The position numbers were made by a program, and so were the translations under genes. Shown in pieces: positions 29,638 to 37,319 of a stretch of DNA of 64,000 nucleotides. Numbering within the stretch: the first letter of the stretch is position 1; every line of letters begins with the position of its first letter. Source of the DNA: CBDCGS01 sp965216915 (GTDB taxonomy: Bacteria; Pseudomonadota; Alphaproteobacteria; UBA828); NCBI GenBank assembly GCA_965216915.1, contig CBDCGS010000010.1:186001-250000 (forward strand). Reading direction: 5' to 3'. The notes below the pieces were generated by a model. The model was not told the origin of the DNA, did no database searches, and worked only from the letters and a program-made list of their open reading frames with translations.

Positions 29638-29997
29638 AGCCGGCCGTCGCCACGGTACCGCCGGCCTCCCAACATTTTCGGACGAGTTCGTCAGAACCTG
29701 CGCCATAGTCGAGGCGCGTGTCGAGAACGGACGATCGTGACGGCTCCGCCCTCGCCGAAGCTTCGATACCGCCGACCTGAAGGACGCGGAGGCGCGGGTA
29801 CCGACGAGACCAAAGGAACCCTGACCATTGGACGACGGTGCCGTCAAAGTTTACCTCTCCAAAGCACACAGCGCGTTGAAACACGCAAGTTGATCCGGCT
29901 TGACACCTTGGTCGCGGACTCTACCGTGATCTCCGAAGAAACTTGCTGATCCGGCTGAACCGGCGCGCGCCGGTTCAGGGGGATCAAAGGGGGATTG
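29638..29997. other. Intergenic region upstream of the cupin gene
   Basis: No gene was found in these 360 bp. They contain a 10-bp direct repeat, TGATCCGGCT, at 29891-29900 and 29947-29956, a TTGACA hexamer at 29900-29905 with a weak TACCGT 16 bp downstream, and a long palindrome just before the cupin gene (listed separately). This is a likely regulated promoter for the cupin and flavoprotein genes. Confidence 0.4.
29955..29978. promoter_or_regulatory. 24-bp perfect palindrome before the cupin gene
   Basis: CTGAACCGGCGC is followed directly by its exact reverse complement. The palindrome ends 20 bp upstream of the cupin ATG and just before the G-rich ribosome binding site. It could be an operator for a dimeric regulator or an RNA hairpin that limits translation. 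Confidence 0.6.
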
Positions 29998-30369
29998 ATG
30001 TCCGAGTTCTGCTTTCCGAGTTTTCCGACACGCGGCCCCGATGTGCCGAAGCTCGAGCCTTGGCACGCCATCGAGACCGTCGTCTCGGGAAATCCCATGC
30101 ACAAGATCTACATCGCCAGCGACGCACCGGACGGCAAGTTCGAGTGCGGGATGTACGAATGCTCACCGGGAAAATTCGTCGTCGATTCCTACTATGTCGA
30201 CGCCTATGAGTTCTCGCACGTCCTCGAGGGCAGGTTGACCGCCTCGGATACGGAGGGGAATTCACGCACCTACGGGCCGGGCGATACCTTCATCACGCCG
30301 CAGGGGTTCAAGGGCTTCTGGGAGGTGCACGAAACGGTGCGAAAGGTGTTCTGTATCCGCTACGCCTGA
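29998..30369 (+). CDS. Cupin (DUF861-type) protein
   Basis: The 123-residue product is a single cupin of the DUF861/cupin_3 type. Its sequence includes the first motif as YEFSHVLEGRLTASD and the second as GPGDTFITPQGFKGFWEV. Such proteins are metal-binding or structural beta-barrels often found in amine and ureide catabolism. The ATG at 29998 has AAGGGGG 5 nt upstream. The gene precedes the trimethylamine-dehydrogenase-like gene by 109 bp on the same strand, so they probably share a transcript or regulator. The exact reaction is unknown. Confidence 0.75.
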   Translation: MSEFCFPSFPTRGPDVPKLEPWHAIETVVSGNPMHKIYIASDAPDGKFECGMYECSPGKFVVDSYYVDAYEFSHVLEGRLTASDTEGNSRTYGPGDTFITPQGFKGFWEVHETVRKVFCIRYA

Positions 30370-30478
30370 CGCGGCTGCGACAAGAGCCTCCGCCCGGTAC
30401 TCTGAAACGGCGCCATCGGCGGCCGCGCGAAGCCACGGACCATAGCGCTGCGGCCGGACCAACTCAGGGAGTGACCTG

Positions 30479-32554
30479 ATGCCCCGCGATCCACGCCACG
30501 ACATTCTGTTTCAGCCCGTGAAGATCGGCCCCAAGACGGCCAAGAATCGCTTCTATCAGGTGCCCCATTGCAATGCGATGGGCTACATGAAGCCGCAAGG
30601 CGATGCGGCGCACCGCAGCATGAAGGCGGAAGGCGGCTGGGCGGTGATCTGCACTGAAGCGTGTTCGATTCATCCATCGGCCGAAGCCGCGCCCTATCCC
30701 GAAAAGCGCTTGTGGGACGAGCGAGATGCGCGGGATTTGGCGCTCTTCTCAGAGGCTTGCCACGGTGGCGACGCCCTGGCGGGCATAGAGCTCGCGCATT
30801 GGGGCATCGCCTTCTCCAACCGGAGCAGCCGCGCAATTCCTCTCTCACCGTCGCCGCATGTCACCCACTACAACTGGGATCCGGTGGTCGCGCGCGGCAT
30901 GGACAAAGCGGATATCAAGGAGCTGCGCCGCTGGCAGGCCGATGCCGCTAAACGTGCGGTCGATATCGGCTTCGACGTCGTCTACGTCTATGTCGCGCAC
31001 GGCCTCAGCATCGCGCAACATTTCCTCTCTCCGGTGGTCAACCGCCGGACCGACGAGTATGGCGGCAGCGTGGAAAACCGCGCGCGCTTGATCGGCGAAA
31101 TGCTCGAGGACACGAAAGAGGCGGTTGGTGATCGCGCCGCCGTCGCGATCCGTTTTGCGGTTGAAGAAATCACCGGGCCGACCGGTGTCACACGCTCGGA
31201 AGAGGGCGAGGCGGTGGTCGAGATGTTCGCCGAGCTGCCTGATCTTTGGGATGTCAACATCGCCGACTGGCAATGGGACTCGGGAACGGCGCGCTTCGAC
31301 CAAGAGGGCCATCAGGAGCAGTCCATCGCGTGGGTCAAACAGAAGACCAGCAAACCGGTGGTCGGCGTCGGCCGTTTCACCTCGCCCGAAACGATGGTCT
31401 CACAGATCGACCGCGGCATCCTCGATTTTATCGGCGCGGCGCGGCCCTCCATCGCCGATCCGTTTCTTCCGAAGAAGATCGACGCGGGCCGTAGCGACGA
31501 CATCCGCGAGTGCATCGGGTGCAATATCTGTGTGGCCTCGGAAAGCATGGCCGGCCAGTTCAGATGCACCCAGAACCCGACCGCCGGCGAAGAATTCCGA
31601 CGGGGTTGGCACCCGGAGGAGATCGAGCCGAAGGTCTCGGACAACAATATTCTCGTCGTTGGCGCCGGCCCTGCCGGTCTTGAATGCGCCCATGCGCTCG
31701 GCGCGCGCGGCTACACCGTCCATCTCATCGAGGCGAATGATCGATGCGGTGGCCGGGTCGCCTTCGAAAGCACCCTGCCCGGTCTTGCCAGCTACAGTCG
31801 CGTGGCCGACTACCGCATGCATCAGATCGGCAAGATGAAGAACGTCGAGATCCACACGGGCTCAACGCTTTCGGCTCAGGACATTCTCGACTACGGCGCC
31901 GAGATCGTCGTTCTTGCGACCGGCTCGAGCTGGCGCCGAAGCGGGATCTCGCACAGCAATCTGACGGCTATCCCGGATGCGGAGCGCGCCAACGTCTACA
32001 CCCCCGACGACTTCAAGAATGGCACCACGGTCGAAGGTCCGGTCGTGGTTTTCGATGACGATCACTACTACATGGGTAGCGTCATCGCCGAGAAGCTTCG
32101 ATCAGAAGGGCACGAGGTGCTTTTCGTCACGCCGCTGATGGAAGTGGCGCGCTGGACCGAGAACACCCTGGAGCAGGATCGCATCACCGAAGCCCTGATG
32201 AGCCAAGGGATCGAGATCCTGACCTACAAGAACATCGCCGCGATCGAGGACGGCGAGATCGAGCTCGCCTGCGTCTACACCGACAAACGGGAACGCCATC
32301 CGTGCAAATCCGTTGTCCTGGTCGGCTCGCGCACACCCGACGACGACCTCTATCAAGAGCTCGCCGCCGATCCCGAAAGGCTCGAGGCCGCAGGCATCAA
32401 GCTCCTGAAGGCGATCGGCGATGCGCGGTCTCCGAGCACGATCCAGGCCGCCGTTCATGCAGGCCACCTGTTCGCACGGGAGTTCGAGGCGCCGATCCCG
32501 AACGAAGTGCCATACAAGCTCGAGCGGATCGAGCTTGAGCACGCCCTGCGCTAG
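30479..32554 (+). CDS. Trimethylamine/dimethylamine dehydrogenase-like iron-sulfur flavoprotein
   Basis: The 691-residue product has an OYE-type FMN barrel (1-340), a 4Fe-4S site (Cys345, 348, 351 and 363) and FAD/NAD-type domains (375-690, GAGPAGLE). NRFYQVPHC places Cys31 where trimethylamine dehydrogenase has its covalent 6-S-cysteinyl-FMN cysteine. Tyr171 and His174 (YVAH) match catalytic TMADH residues and Trp257 sits in LWD. The TMADH aromatic-bowl Tyr60 is replaced by Ala61 (TEACSIHP), so the bound amine must differ. It probably oxidises a secondary or tertiary methylamine, releasing formaldehyde. The ATG at 30479 has AGGGAG upstream. A regulatory or transport partner is not adjacent. 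Confidence 0.88.
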   Translation: MPRDPRHDILFQPVKIGPKTAKNRFYQVPHCNAMGYMKPQGDAAHRSMKAEGGWAVICTEACSIHPSAEAAPYPEKRLWDERDARDLALFSEACHGGDALAGIELAHWGIAFSNRSSRAIPLSPSPHVTHYNWDPVVARGMDKADIKELRRWQADAAKRAVDIGFDVVYVYVAHGLSIAQHFLSPVVNRRTDEYGGSVENRARLIGEMLEDTKEAVGDRAAVAIRFAVEEITGPTGVTRSEEGEAVVEMFAELPDLWDVNIADWQWDSGTARFDQEGHQEQSIAWVKQKTSKPVVGVGRFTSPETMVSQIDRGILDFIGAARPSIADPFLPKKIDAGRSDDIRECIGCNICVASESMAGQFRCTQNPTAGEEFRRGWHPEEIEPKVSDNNILVVGAGPAGLECAHALGARGYTVHLIEANDRCGGRVAFESTLPGLASYSRVADYRMHQIGKMKNVEIHTGSTLSAQDILDYGAEIVVLATGSSWRRSGISHSNLTAIPDAERANVYTPDDFKNGTTVEGPVVVFDDDHYYMGSVIAEKLRSEGHEVLFVTPLMEVARWTENTLEQDRITEALMSQGIEILTYKNIAAIEDGEIELACVYTDKRERHPCKSVVLVGSRTPDDDLYQELAADPERLEAAGIKLLKAIGDARSPSTIQAAVHAGHLFAREFEAPIPNEVPYKLERIELEHALR

Positions 32555-32926
32555 TCAGCGCAGATGCGGCCCCCGTCGCAGACGCCGCGGTAGCGGACGA
32601 CGGCGACGACCGGTGCTGGATCAAGAGCGGAAGCAGGCACGTCCGCTATCGGCGATGAGAATGGGAGGGGTGTGATCTCCCGCCGAGTTAACCTTCAAGG
32701 CGCGCACGCCCCGCCGGCTCCGGCCTTTTTCCTCGCGGCAGGCTCGAGCCGGCGTGGAAGAGCTACGGCGGTCAGCTTCTCAAGAGCGAGTGAGCCTGGG
32801 TAACAGCCTCGCCCTCGGCGACGACACCGACGGATTTGCGTCAATGCCAACGAGAGAGAGCATGTCGCGCACGCATGAGTGAACGTGATGTGCTCTAACC
32901 GCGGTCGCCGCGGGAGCTTTGTGCCG
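32555..32926. other. Convergent intergenic region with a REP-like element
   Basis: These 372 bp lie between the converging flavoprotein and chemoreceptor genes. A short frame ending at 32791 (LEPAWKSYGGQLLKSE) may be a remnant of a lost gene but is too short to name. The right part holds the REP-like repeat at 32831-32899. Confidence 0.4.
32831..32899. repeat. REP-like interspersed palindromic repeat, copy 2
   Basis: The sequence contains GATTTGCGTCAAT followed by an imperfect palindrome from AGAGCATGTCGCG to its partner ATGTGCTCT. It aligns to 8831-8899 (copy 1). Both copies sit between convergent genes, where a folded RNA could end transcription from both sides. Confidence 0.55.
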
Positions 32927-34078
32927 TTACACCACTTTCTTTATGTCTTCCAGAAATCCGGCAACGGTGCGGCGCAAATACTCCGACTGCTGGGAAAGTT
33001 CGTGTGAAGCGGAGGCGACCTCACCGGCTGCCCGGCCTGTTTCCCCGGCATCATTGGAGACATCGGTGATGTTCGTGGTGACTTCGGTAGTGCCTGCGGA
33101 AGCTTGCTCGATGTTCCTGGCAATCTCCTGAGTCGCGATGGATTGTTGGTCTGCCGCTTCCGCGACAGCCGCGTTCGCGTTCGAGATCTCCCCCACCTTA
33201 TCGGCGATGCCCGCGATGCTGGTCACCGTCGATTCTGTGGCGGATTGAATTTCTTGCACATAGGTCTGTATTTCTTCCGTGGCTTTTCCGGTTTGTTCGG
33301 CCAGGCTTTTGACCTCTCCGGCAACCACGGAAAAACCCTTTCCTGCCTCGCCAGCCCTGGCTGCCTCAATCGTGGCATTCAGCGCCAGCAGGTTCGTCTG
33401 ACTGGCAATATTGGTAATCAACTCGACAACGGACTGAATTCTATCCGAGGCCTCTTTCAACTGCTCCACCTTCGCAGCCACATCGGCCGAGGTATCGGAT
33501 GCCTCCATCGCCAATTTGCTCGCAGAGGAAACCTGCGCAGTAATCTCGTTGATGGATGCCGTGAGCTCTTCGGAGGCAGCTGAGACAGTCTGCACATTGG
33601 TCGAGGCTTCTTCGGCTGCAGCGGCGACCGTGGTGGACTTTTCCGCCGTCTGTGCCGCCACCTGCTCCATGGAACTGGCCGAGGCCTGCAACTCCGTCGA
33701 TGCGGAGGAAACCGTATCGACGACGCCACAGATCTCCGCCTCGAACGTCTCGGCCACACCTGCGAAGTCGTCGACTTTCTGCTGCATCGCGGCGAGCGCC
33801 GCGTTGACCGTGCGCGCCGCGTTCACGAACGCGCCTTGCATGCCGACTTCAATGATCTTGCGGTAGTACTGGTTGTGGCTGACGTAATCCATGCAGGCGG
33901 CGGATTCACGGACATAGGCATCGCACCGATCGACAAGGTCGTTGATCGTGTGCAGCAGCTCGCCGAGTTCTCCCGTCGCGGTAATGCCGTGTATCCGGGC
34001 TTCGAAATCTCCCGCGGCGACCTTTTTGATGGCCGATAGCGCTTCGGTGATCTGATGATCTCTGTTCTTGAAAATCAT
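32927..34078 (-). CDS. Soluble methyl-accepting chemotaxis protein
   Basis: The 383-residue product is a chemoreceptor signalling domain without any membrane segment. A short N-terminal HAMP-like stretch (about 1-60, AIKKVAAGDFEARI) leads into a long coiled coil whose hairpin tip is AGEAGKGFSVVAGEVKSLAE (about 250-275), the contact for CheA and CheW. A coiled coil and Ala/Glu-rich methylation helices flank it. The gene starts 3 bp after the PAS gene stop, so the two are translationally coupled and probably act as one split receptor. The region is AT-richer than its neighbours, which suggests acquisition. Confidence 0.88.
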   Translation of the reverse strand: MIFKNRDHQITEALSAIKKVAAGDFEARIHGITATGELGELLHTINDLVDRCDAYVRESAACMDYVSHNQYYRKIIEVGMQGAFVNAARTVNAALAAMQQKVDDFAGVAETFEAEICGVVDTVSSASTELQASASSMEQVAAQTAEKSTTVAAAAEEASTNVQTVSAASEELTASINEITAQVSSASKLAMEASDTSADVAAKVEQLKEASDRIQSVVELITNIASQTNLLALNATIEAARAGEAGKGFSVVAGEVKSLAEQTGKATEEIQTYVQEIQSATESTVTSIAGIADKVGEISNANAAVAEAADQQSIATQEIARNIEQASAGTTEVTTNITDVSNDAGETGRAAGEVASASHELSQQSEYLRRTVAGFLEDIKKVV

Positions 34079-34081
34079 GCT

Positions 34082-34621
34082 CTAGACTCCGAGCGAGAAC
34101 ATGAACTGATTGAATCCGACCTTGCTCTCCCGGAGCAAACCCTCGACGGCGCCGAACGCCGCTTCCATCCCCGCCTTTGGGCTAGGATCGGCCTTTTCGA
34201 TATCCAACAGCTTCTTGTAGAGCGGGATGATATGTTGCGAGAGAATCTGTTTATTGGGGACGCGCCGGTTGGAGTGATATCCGACGGTGTTGCCGGAGGC
34301 GTCGAAACTGGGTGTCACGTGGGCAAAGACCCAGTAGCAATCGCCGTTTTTCGAGCGATTGATAACGTATGCGAATATTTCGTTGCCCGCCTTCAAGGTA
34401 TCCCAAAGCAACTTGAACACGCAGCGCGGCATTTCAGGGTGCCGGATAATATTGTGCTGAGAGCCGATGCATTCTTTCTCGCTATATCCAGCAAGTCTAA
34501 AAAACGTTCTATTGCCGTAGGTTATCTTGCCTTCCAAATCGGTTTTTGTGACAATTATTTCGTCAACGTCAAAGGTTCTCTCGACCCCGGTGAGTGATGG
34601 ATTGCCATATAGATTCGCCAT
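34082..34621 (-). CDS. PAS-domain sensor protein (Aer-like)
   Basis: The 179-residue product is a PAS domain of the aerotaxis type: IIVTKTDLEGKITYGNRTFF, then AGYSEKECIGSQHNIIRHPE and MPRCVFKLLWDTLKAG, followed by WVFAHVTPSFD. This is the pattern of the FAD-binding PAS of Aer. The ATG at 34621 has GGAGGAAGG about 10 nt upstream. The gene is upstream of and coupled to the soluble chemoreceptor gene; the pair rebuilds an Aer-like redox or oxygen receptor as two polypeptides. A perfect FNR-type box lies 75 bp upstream, so anaerobic control is likely. Confidence 0.85.
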   Translation of the reverse strand: MANLYGNPSLTGVERTFDVDEIIVTKTDLEGKITYGNRTFFRLAGYSEKECIGSQHNIIRHPEMPRCVFKLLWDTLKAGNEIFAYVINRSKNGDCYWVFAHVTPSFDASGNTVGYHSNRRVPNKQILSQHIIPLYKKLLDIEKADPSPKAGMEAAFGAVEGLLRESKVGFNQFMFSLGV

Positions 34622-34695
34622 AAGAGATTTCCTTCCTCCCAATATTTGATTCGCCGCGATCAATTTATAGCGACCAGGTACACCGGCAGAATTTT

Positions 34696-34709
34696 TTGAT
34701 CTAGATCAA
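34696..34709. promoter_or_regulatory. FNR/CRP-family box upstream of the PAS-chemoreceptor operon
   Basis: TTGAT-CTAG-ATCAA is an exact match to the FNR consensus TTGAT-N4-ATCAA. It is centred about 80 bp upstream of the PAS start codon in AT-rich DNA, a suitable place for oxygen-dependent control of an aerotaxis-like receptor. Confidence 0.75.
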
Positions 34710-34798
34710 ATCTGAGTGGTCTTGGTATTTTGAATGAATTTTCGTTTATTTACTCTTAATACGGCTGTGCCAGTTGAGCGATAATGAACGCGCAGAAT

Positions 34799-35023
34799 CT
34801 AGCTCTTGGGCGCGAGCACGCGTGGATCGCGCACCTCCCAGGTCTCCCTTGGGTCATGAACGCCGTTTCGAACTCGCCGACCCGACGATTCCGTGCTGAG
34901 GAACAGGCGGAAGCCGGCGTCGCAATACCCGACATCGTCGAGCCGGGGTCGGCTATCTGAGGCAAAGCGGCCGGAGCTTGAGACCCACAGCGACGGAGCG
35001 TGGCATTGCCTGGCAATTCGCAA
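34799..35023 (-). pseudogene. Possible C-terminal remnant of an FGE/sulfatase-modifying-factor domain
   Basis: In this frame, GRFASDSRPRLDDVGYCDAG followed by FRLFLS resembles the closing strand of the formylglycine-generating-enzyme-like (SUMF1) fold, which typically ends in an aspartate-rich loop and GFRL. Nothing upstream continues the domain, so this would be a truncated remnant. The match is short and rests on memory of the family. Confidence 0.25.
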
Positions 35024-35035
35024 GCCAGCTCTCGC

Positions 35036-35069
35036 TCAGTGGGTCCTAGGTTCGAGTCCCGGCGCGCGC
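35036..35069 (+). repeat. tRNA-Lys 3'-end remnant (possible attachment-site scar)
   Basis: These 34 bp match the 3' end of tRNA-Lys (26155-26188) at 31 positions and on the same strand: anticodon-stem end, variable loop, T arm and acceptor strand. The T stem has lost a pair and there is no 5' half, so it is not a functional tRNA. Direct repeats of a tRNA 3' end are the typical mark of integrated islands. Confidence 0.7.
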
Positions 35070-35128
35070 GTCGATTAGATCGATTGGTTACGCCGTTTCT
35101 TGGCTTTTCTACGGGCCGTCGTGGCAAT

Positions 35129-35370
35129 TGCGTTGGCCCAACTACCGCGAGACCGTTTGCGTGCTCGGCGCACCGAAGAGCACTGCCCAACCGTCGAACG
35201 GCTCGTCGATGAAGAGTTTCTGCATCCCCGGCGGCAGATCATCGAGGCTGAGCGCGGCTTGGGCCTCCCGACCGTAGGCGAAGCCGATGATCGCGGCCAG
35301 CTCGTCGGGCTTCAGCTCGATGCGGTAGCCCAACTCCTCGTTCTGCAGCGCGATCATCGTCGTCGCACCG
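35129..35370 (-). repeat. 242-bp direct repeat, upstream copy (truncated cytochrome gene)
   Basis: The 242 bp align without gaps to 39213-39454, about 93 percent identical by my count, in the same orientation and exactly 4,084 bp apart. The repeat covers the last part of the cytochrome c gene and its immediate downstream flank. Confidence 0.85.
35142..35370 (-). pseudogene. C-terminal fragment of a c-type cytochrome gene
   Basis: The fragment encodes about 76 residues, from TTMIALQNEELGYRIELKPD to the stop after FGAPSTQTVSR, nearly identical to the C-terminus of the intact gene at 39226-39756. The haem-binding CxxCH half and the signal peptide are missing, and the upstream sequence is unrelated, so it is a dead copy formed by duplication or by integration of a circle carrying the 3' end. 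Confidence 0.8.
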
Positions 35371-35505
35371 TCGCTGACCGCGTCTCCTGACGGAGATCGC
35401 GACGACGCGGCCACCCCAGAAACGGCGGCGTTATTAGACGCGGCGATGGACGAAGACCCGGCCGCACTCTAGACTCAACTTCCCCCGCGGGAGGGAGCGG
35501 CCAAC

Positions 35506-36765
35506 GTGAAGTGCTTGGTGATCGGCGCCGGCGTGGTTGGAACGTCGACCGCCTACTTCCTTTTGAAGGACGGCCACGACGTCACAGTCATCGACCGTCA
35601 GCCTGACGCAGGGATGGAAACGAGCTTCGCCAATGGCGGCGTCCTGCACACGAGCGAGTGCGAGCCGTGGTCGCGACCCGGTATGCCGCGCAAAGTGCTG
35701 CGTTGGCTCGGCAAGGAAGACGCGCCGCTGCTGCTTCGCTACAGCGCCATCCCAAAGATGTGGCGCTGGGGTCTCGCCTTCGCGCGCAATTGCAAGCACG
35801 AGCGCTTCATGCGCAACACCCGCGCCAACCTGGCGCTCTCGCTCCTCACCCTCGAACTGGTCAAGGAGATCCGCGCGGAAACCGGCATAGCCTACGACCA
35901 CCTCGAGACCGGCACGATGAAGATCTACTCGAGCCGCGAGGCAATGGCCGATGTCGAGGCCGACTGCCGGGCGCTCGCTGCGGACGGCCTTTGCCACGAG
36001 GCGCTCGACGTGGCGCGCGCGGTTGCGCTCGAGCCCGCGCTCGAGCCGATCGCTGACCGCCTGGCGGGCGCCCTATATTTCCCACCCGACGAGACGGGCG
36101 ACTGCCACAAGTTCACGACCGGACTCGCCGCTCATTGTGCGGAGCAAGGTGTCGTGTTCGAATGGGGGACGACCGTCACGACACTGCGCCGTGAGCGCAA
36201 ACGGATCGTCGCCGTGGAGACCGACAAGGGAACGTTTCGCGCCGACATCGTGATCGCCGCGCTCGGCAGCCACACACCGCTGCTCCTCCGCGACGTCGGT
36301 ATCAAGGTGCCGATCTATCCCGTCAAAGGCGTCACCGTCACGGTGCCCGCCGACGCATGGCCCGACCGGATCCGCATGCCGATCATCGACGACACGCGCC
36401 TTTTCGGCCTCGTGCCGCTTGGCGATCGCCTGCGATGTTCGGGCTCGGCCGAGATCACCGGCTACGATACTGCCCCCAGCCGCGCGCGCTGCCAGGCGAT
36501 CGTCGACAACGTGATCAGCGTGTTTCCGAAGTTCGCGGACTGCTACGACCCCGGCAGGGCAGAGTTGTGGGCCGGGCTCCGGCCGATCACCCCGAGCGGC
36601 ACGCCCTGTCTCGGCCGAACCGCGCTGGAGAACCTGTTCGTGAATGCGGGTCACGGACATCTCGGCTGGACGATGTCGTGCGGTTCGGCGAAGGTCCTGG
36701 CGGATCTCGTGGTCAAGCGCCCCCTCAAGGGTGCGCTCGGCGCGCTCGATCTTGAGGTTCCGTAG
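35506..36765 (+). CDS. D-amino-acid dehydrogenase-like FAD oxidoreductase (DadA family)
   Basis: The 419-residue product is a DAO-type flavoenzyme with the FAD motif GAGVVGTSTAYFLLKDG at 7-23, ID(R)QP for the ribose, and the closing motif FVNAGHGHLGWTMSCGSAK. It resembles DadA, which oxidises D-amino acids to imino acids and passes electrons to the respiratory chain; relatives act on sarcosine or N-methyl amino acids. The next gene encodes RidA, which hydrolyses the reactive imines such enzymes make, supporting an amine substrate. The start is GTG at 35506 with GAGGGAG 8 nt upstream. It lies inside the segment bounded by the 242-bp direct repeats. Confidence 0.85.
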   Translation: MKCLVIGAGVVGTSTAYFLLKDGHDVTVIDRQPDAGMETSFANGGVLHTSECEPWSRPGMPRKVLRWLGKEDAPLLLRYSAIPKMWRWGLAFARNCKHERFMRNTRANLALSLLTLELVKEIRAETGIAYDHLETGTMKIYSSREAMADVEADCRALAADGLCHEALDVARAVALEPALEPIADRLAGALYFPPDETGDCHKFTTGLAAHCAEQGVVFEWGTTVTTLRRERKRIVAVETDKGTFRADIVIAALGSHTPLLLRDVGIKVPIYPVKGVTVTVPADAWPDRIRMPIIDDTRLFGLVPLGDRLRCSGSAEITGYDTAPSRARCQAIVDNVISVFPKFADCYDPGRAELWAGLRPITPSGTPCLGRTALENLFVNAGHGHLGWTMSCGSAKVLADLVVKRPLKGALGALDLEVP

Positions 36766-36786
36766 CGCAGCGGCTGGAGGCGTGCA

Positions 36787-37218
36787 ATGTCGGACAAGGA
36801 GCGTAACCAAGAGAGCCTTGCGGATCTTCCCGTTCCGATCTCGCTGACACGCCGCGCGGGCGACTTCGTGTTCGTCTCCGGTCTCGGTGATCACTTTTTC
36901 ACACCGGGCGAAGTCAGCTTCGATGCCGAGGGGCGCGTGATCGACGACGGCGCGGGCCTGGGACCGCGCTCGATCGAGGAGCAGACCCGCGGCGTTCTCT
37001 CGCGGCTCCAAGCGGCGCTCCGGGCCGAGGACTGTACGCTTGCGGACGTGGTCGAGCTCATGGTCTGGCTCAACGACCCGCGCGACTTTGTCGGCTTCAA
37101 CGAGACCTACAAGGAATTCTTCGACGAGCCACATCCGACGCGCGCGGTCGTGCGGGCGGATTTCATGTTCGATGCCAAGATCGAGGTCAAAGCGGTCGCC
37201 TATAAGACGCGCCGGTGA
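36787..37218 (+). CDS. RidA-family imine/enamine deaminase
   Basis: The 143-residue product belongs to the YjgF/RidA family. The conserved Arg of the active site appears in PTRAVVRADF and the oligomer motif in TLADVVELMVWLND. RidA proteins hydrolyse reactive imines or enamines to ketoacids plus ammonia. It lies 21 bp downstream of the DadA-like gene and is probably co-translated, so it likely clears the imine product of that enzyme. The N-terminal 20 residues are longer than in the archetype. Confidence 0.87.
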   Translation: MSDKERNQESLADLPVPISLTRRAGDFVFVSGLGDHFFTPGEVSFDAEGRVIDDGAGLGPRSIEEQTRGVLSRLQAALRAEDCTLADVVELMVWLNDPRDFVGFNETYKEFFDEPHPTRAVVRADFMFDAKIEVKAVAYKTRR

Positions 37219-37319
37219 TCCGACGTCTCAAACGCGATCATCTGGTCGAGGCGACGGTTGACAGAAGAGAAACGCGGGCGGAAGCTCAAGTCAACGACAC
37301 AATGAGGGGAGACAACCGA

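Noticed and set aside
34979..35069. Whole tRNA gene at the Lys-like remnant
   Set aside because: Only the 3' third is present; no acceptor 5' strand, D arm or anticodon stem can be folded upstream, and the T stem has a mismatch.
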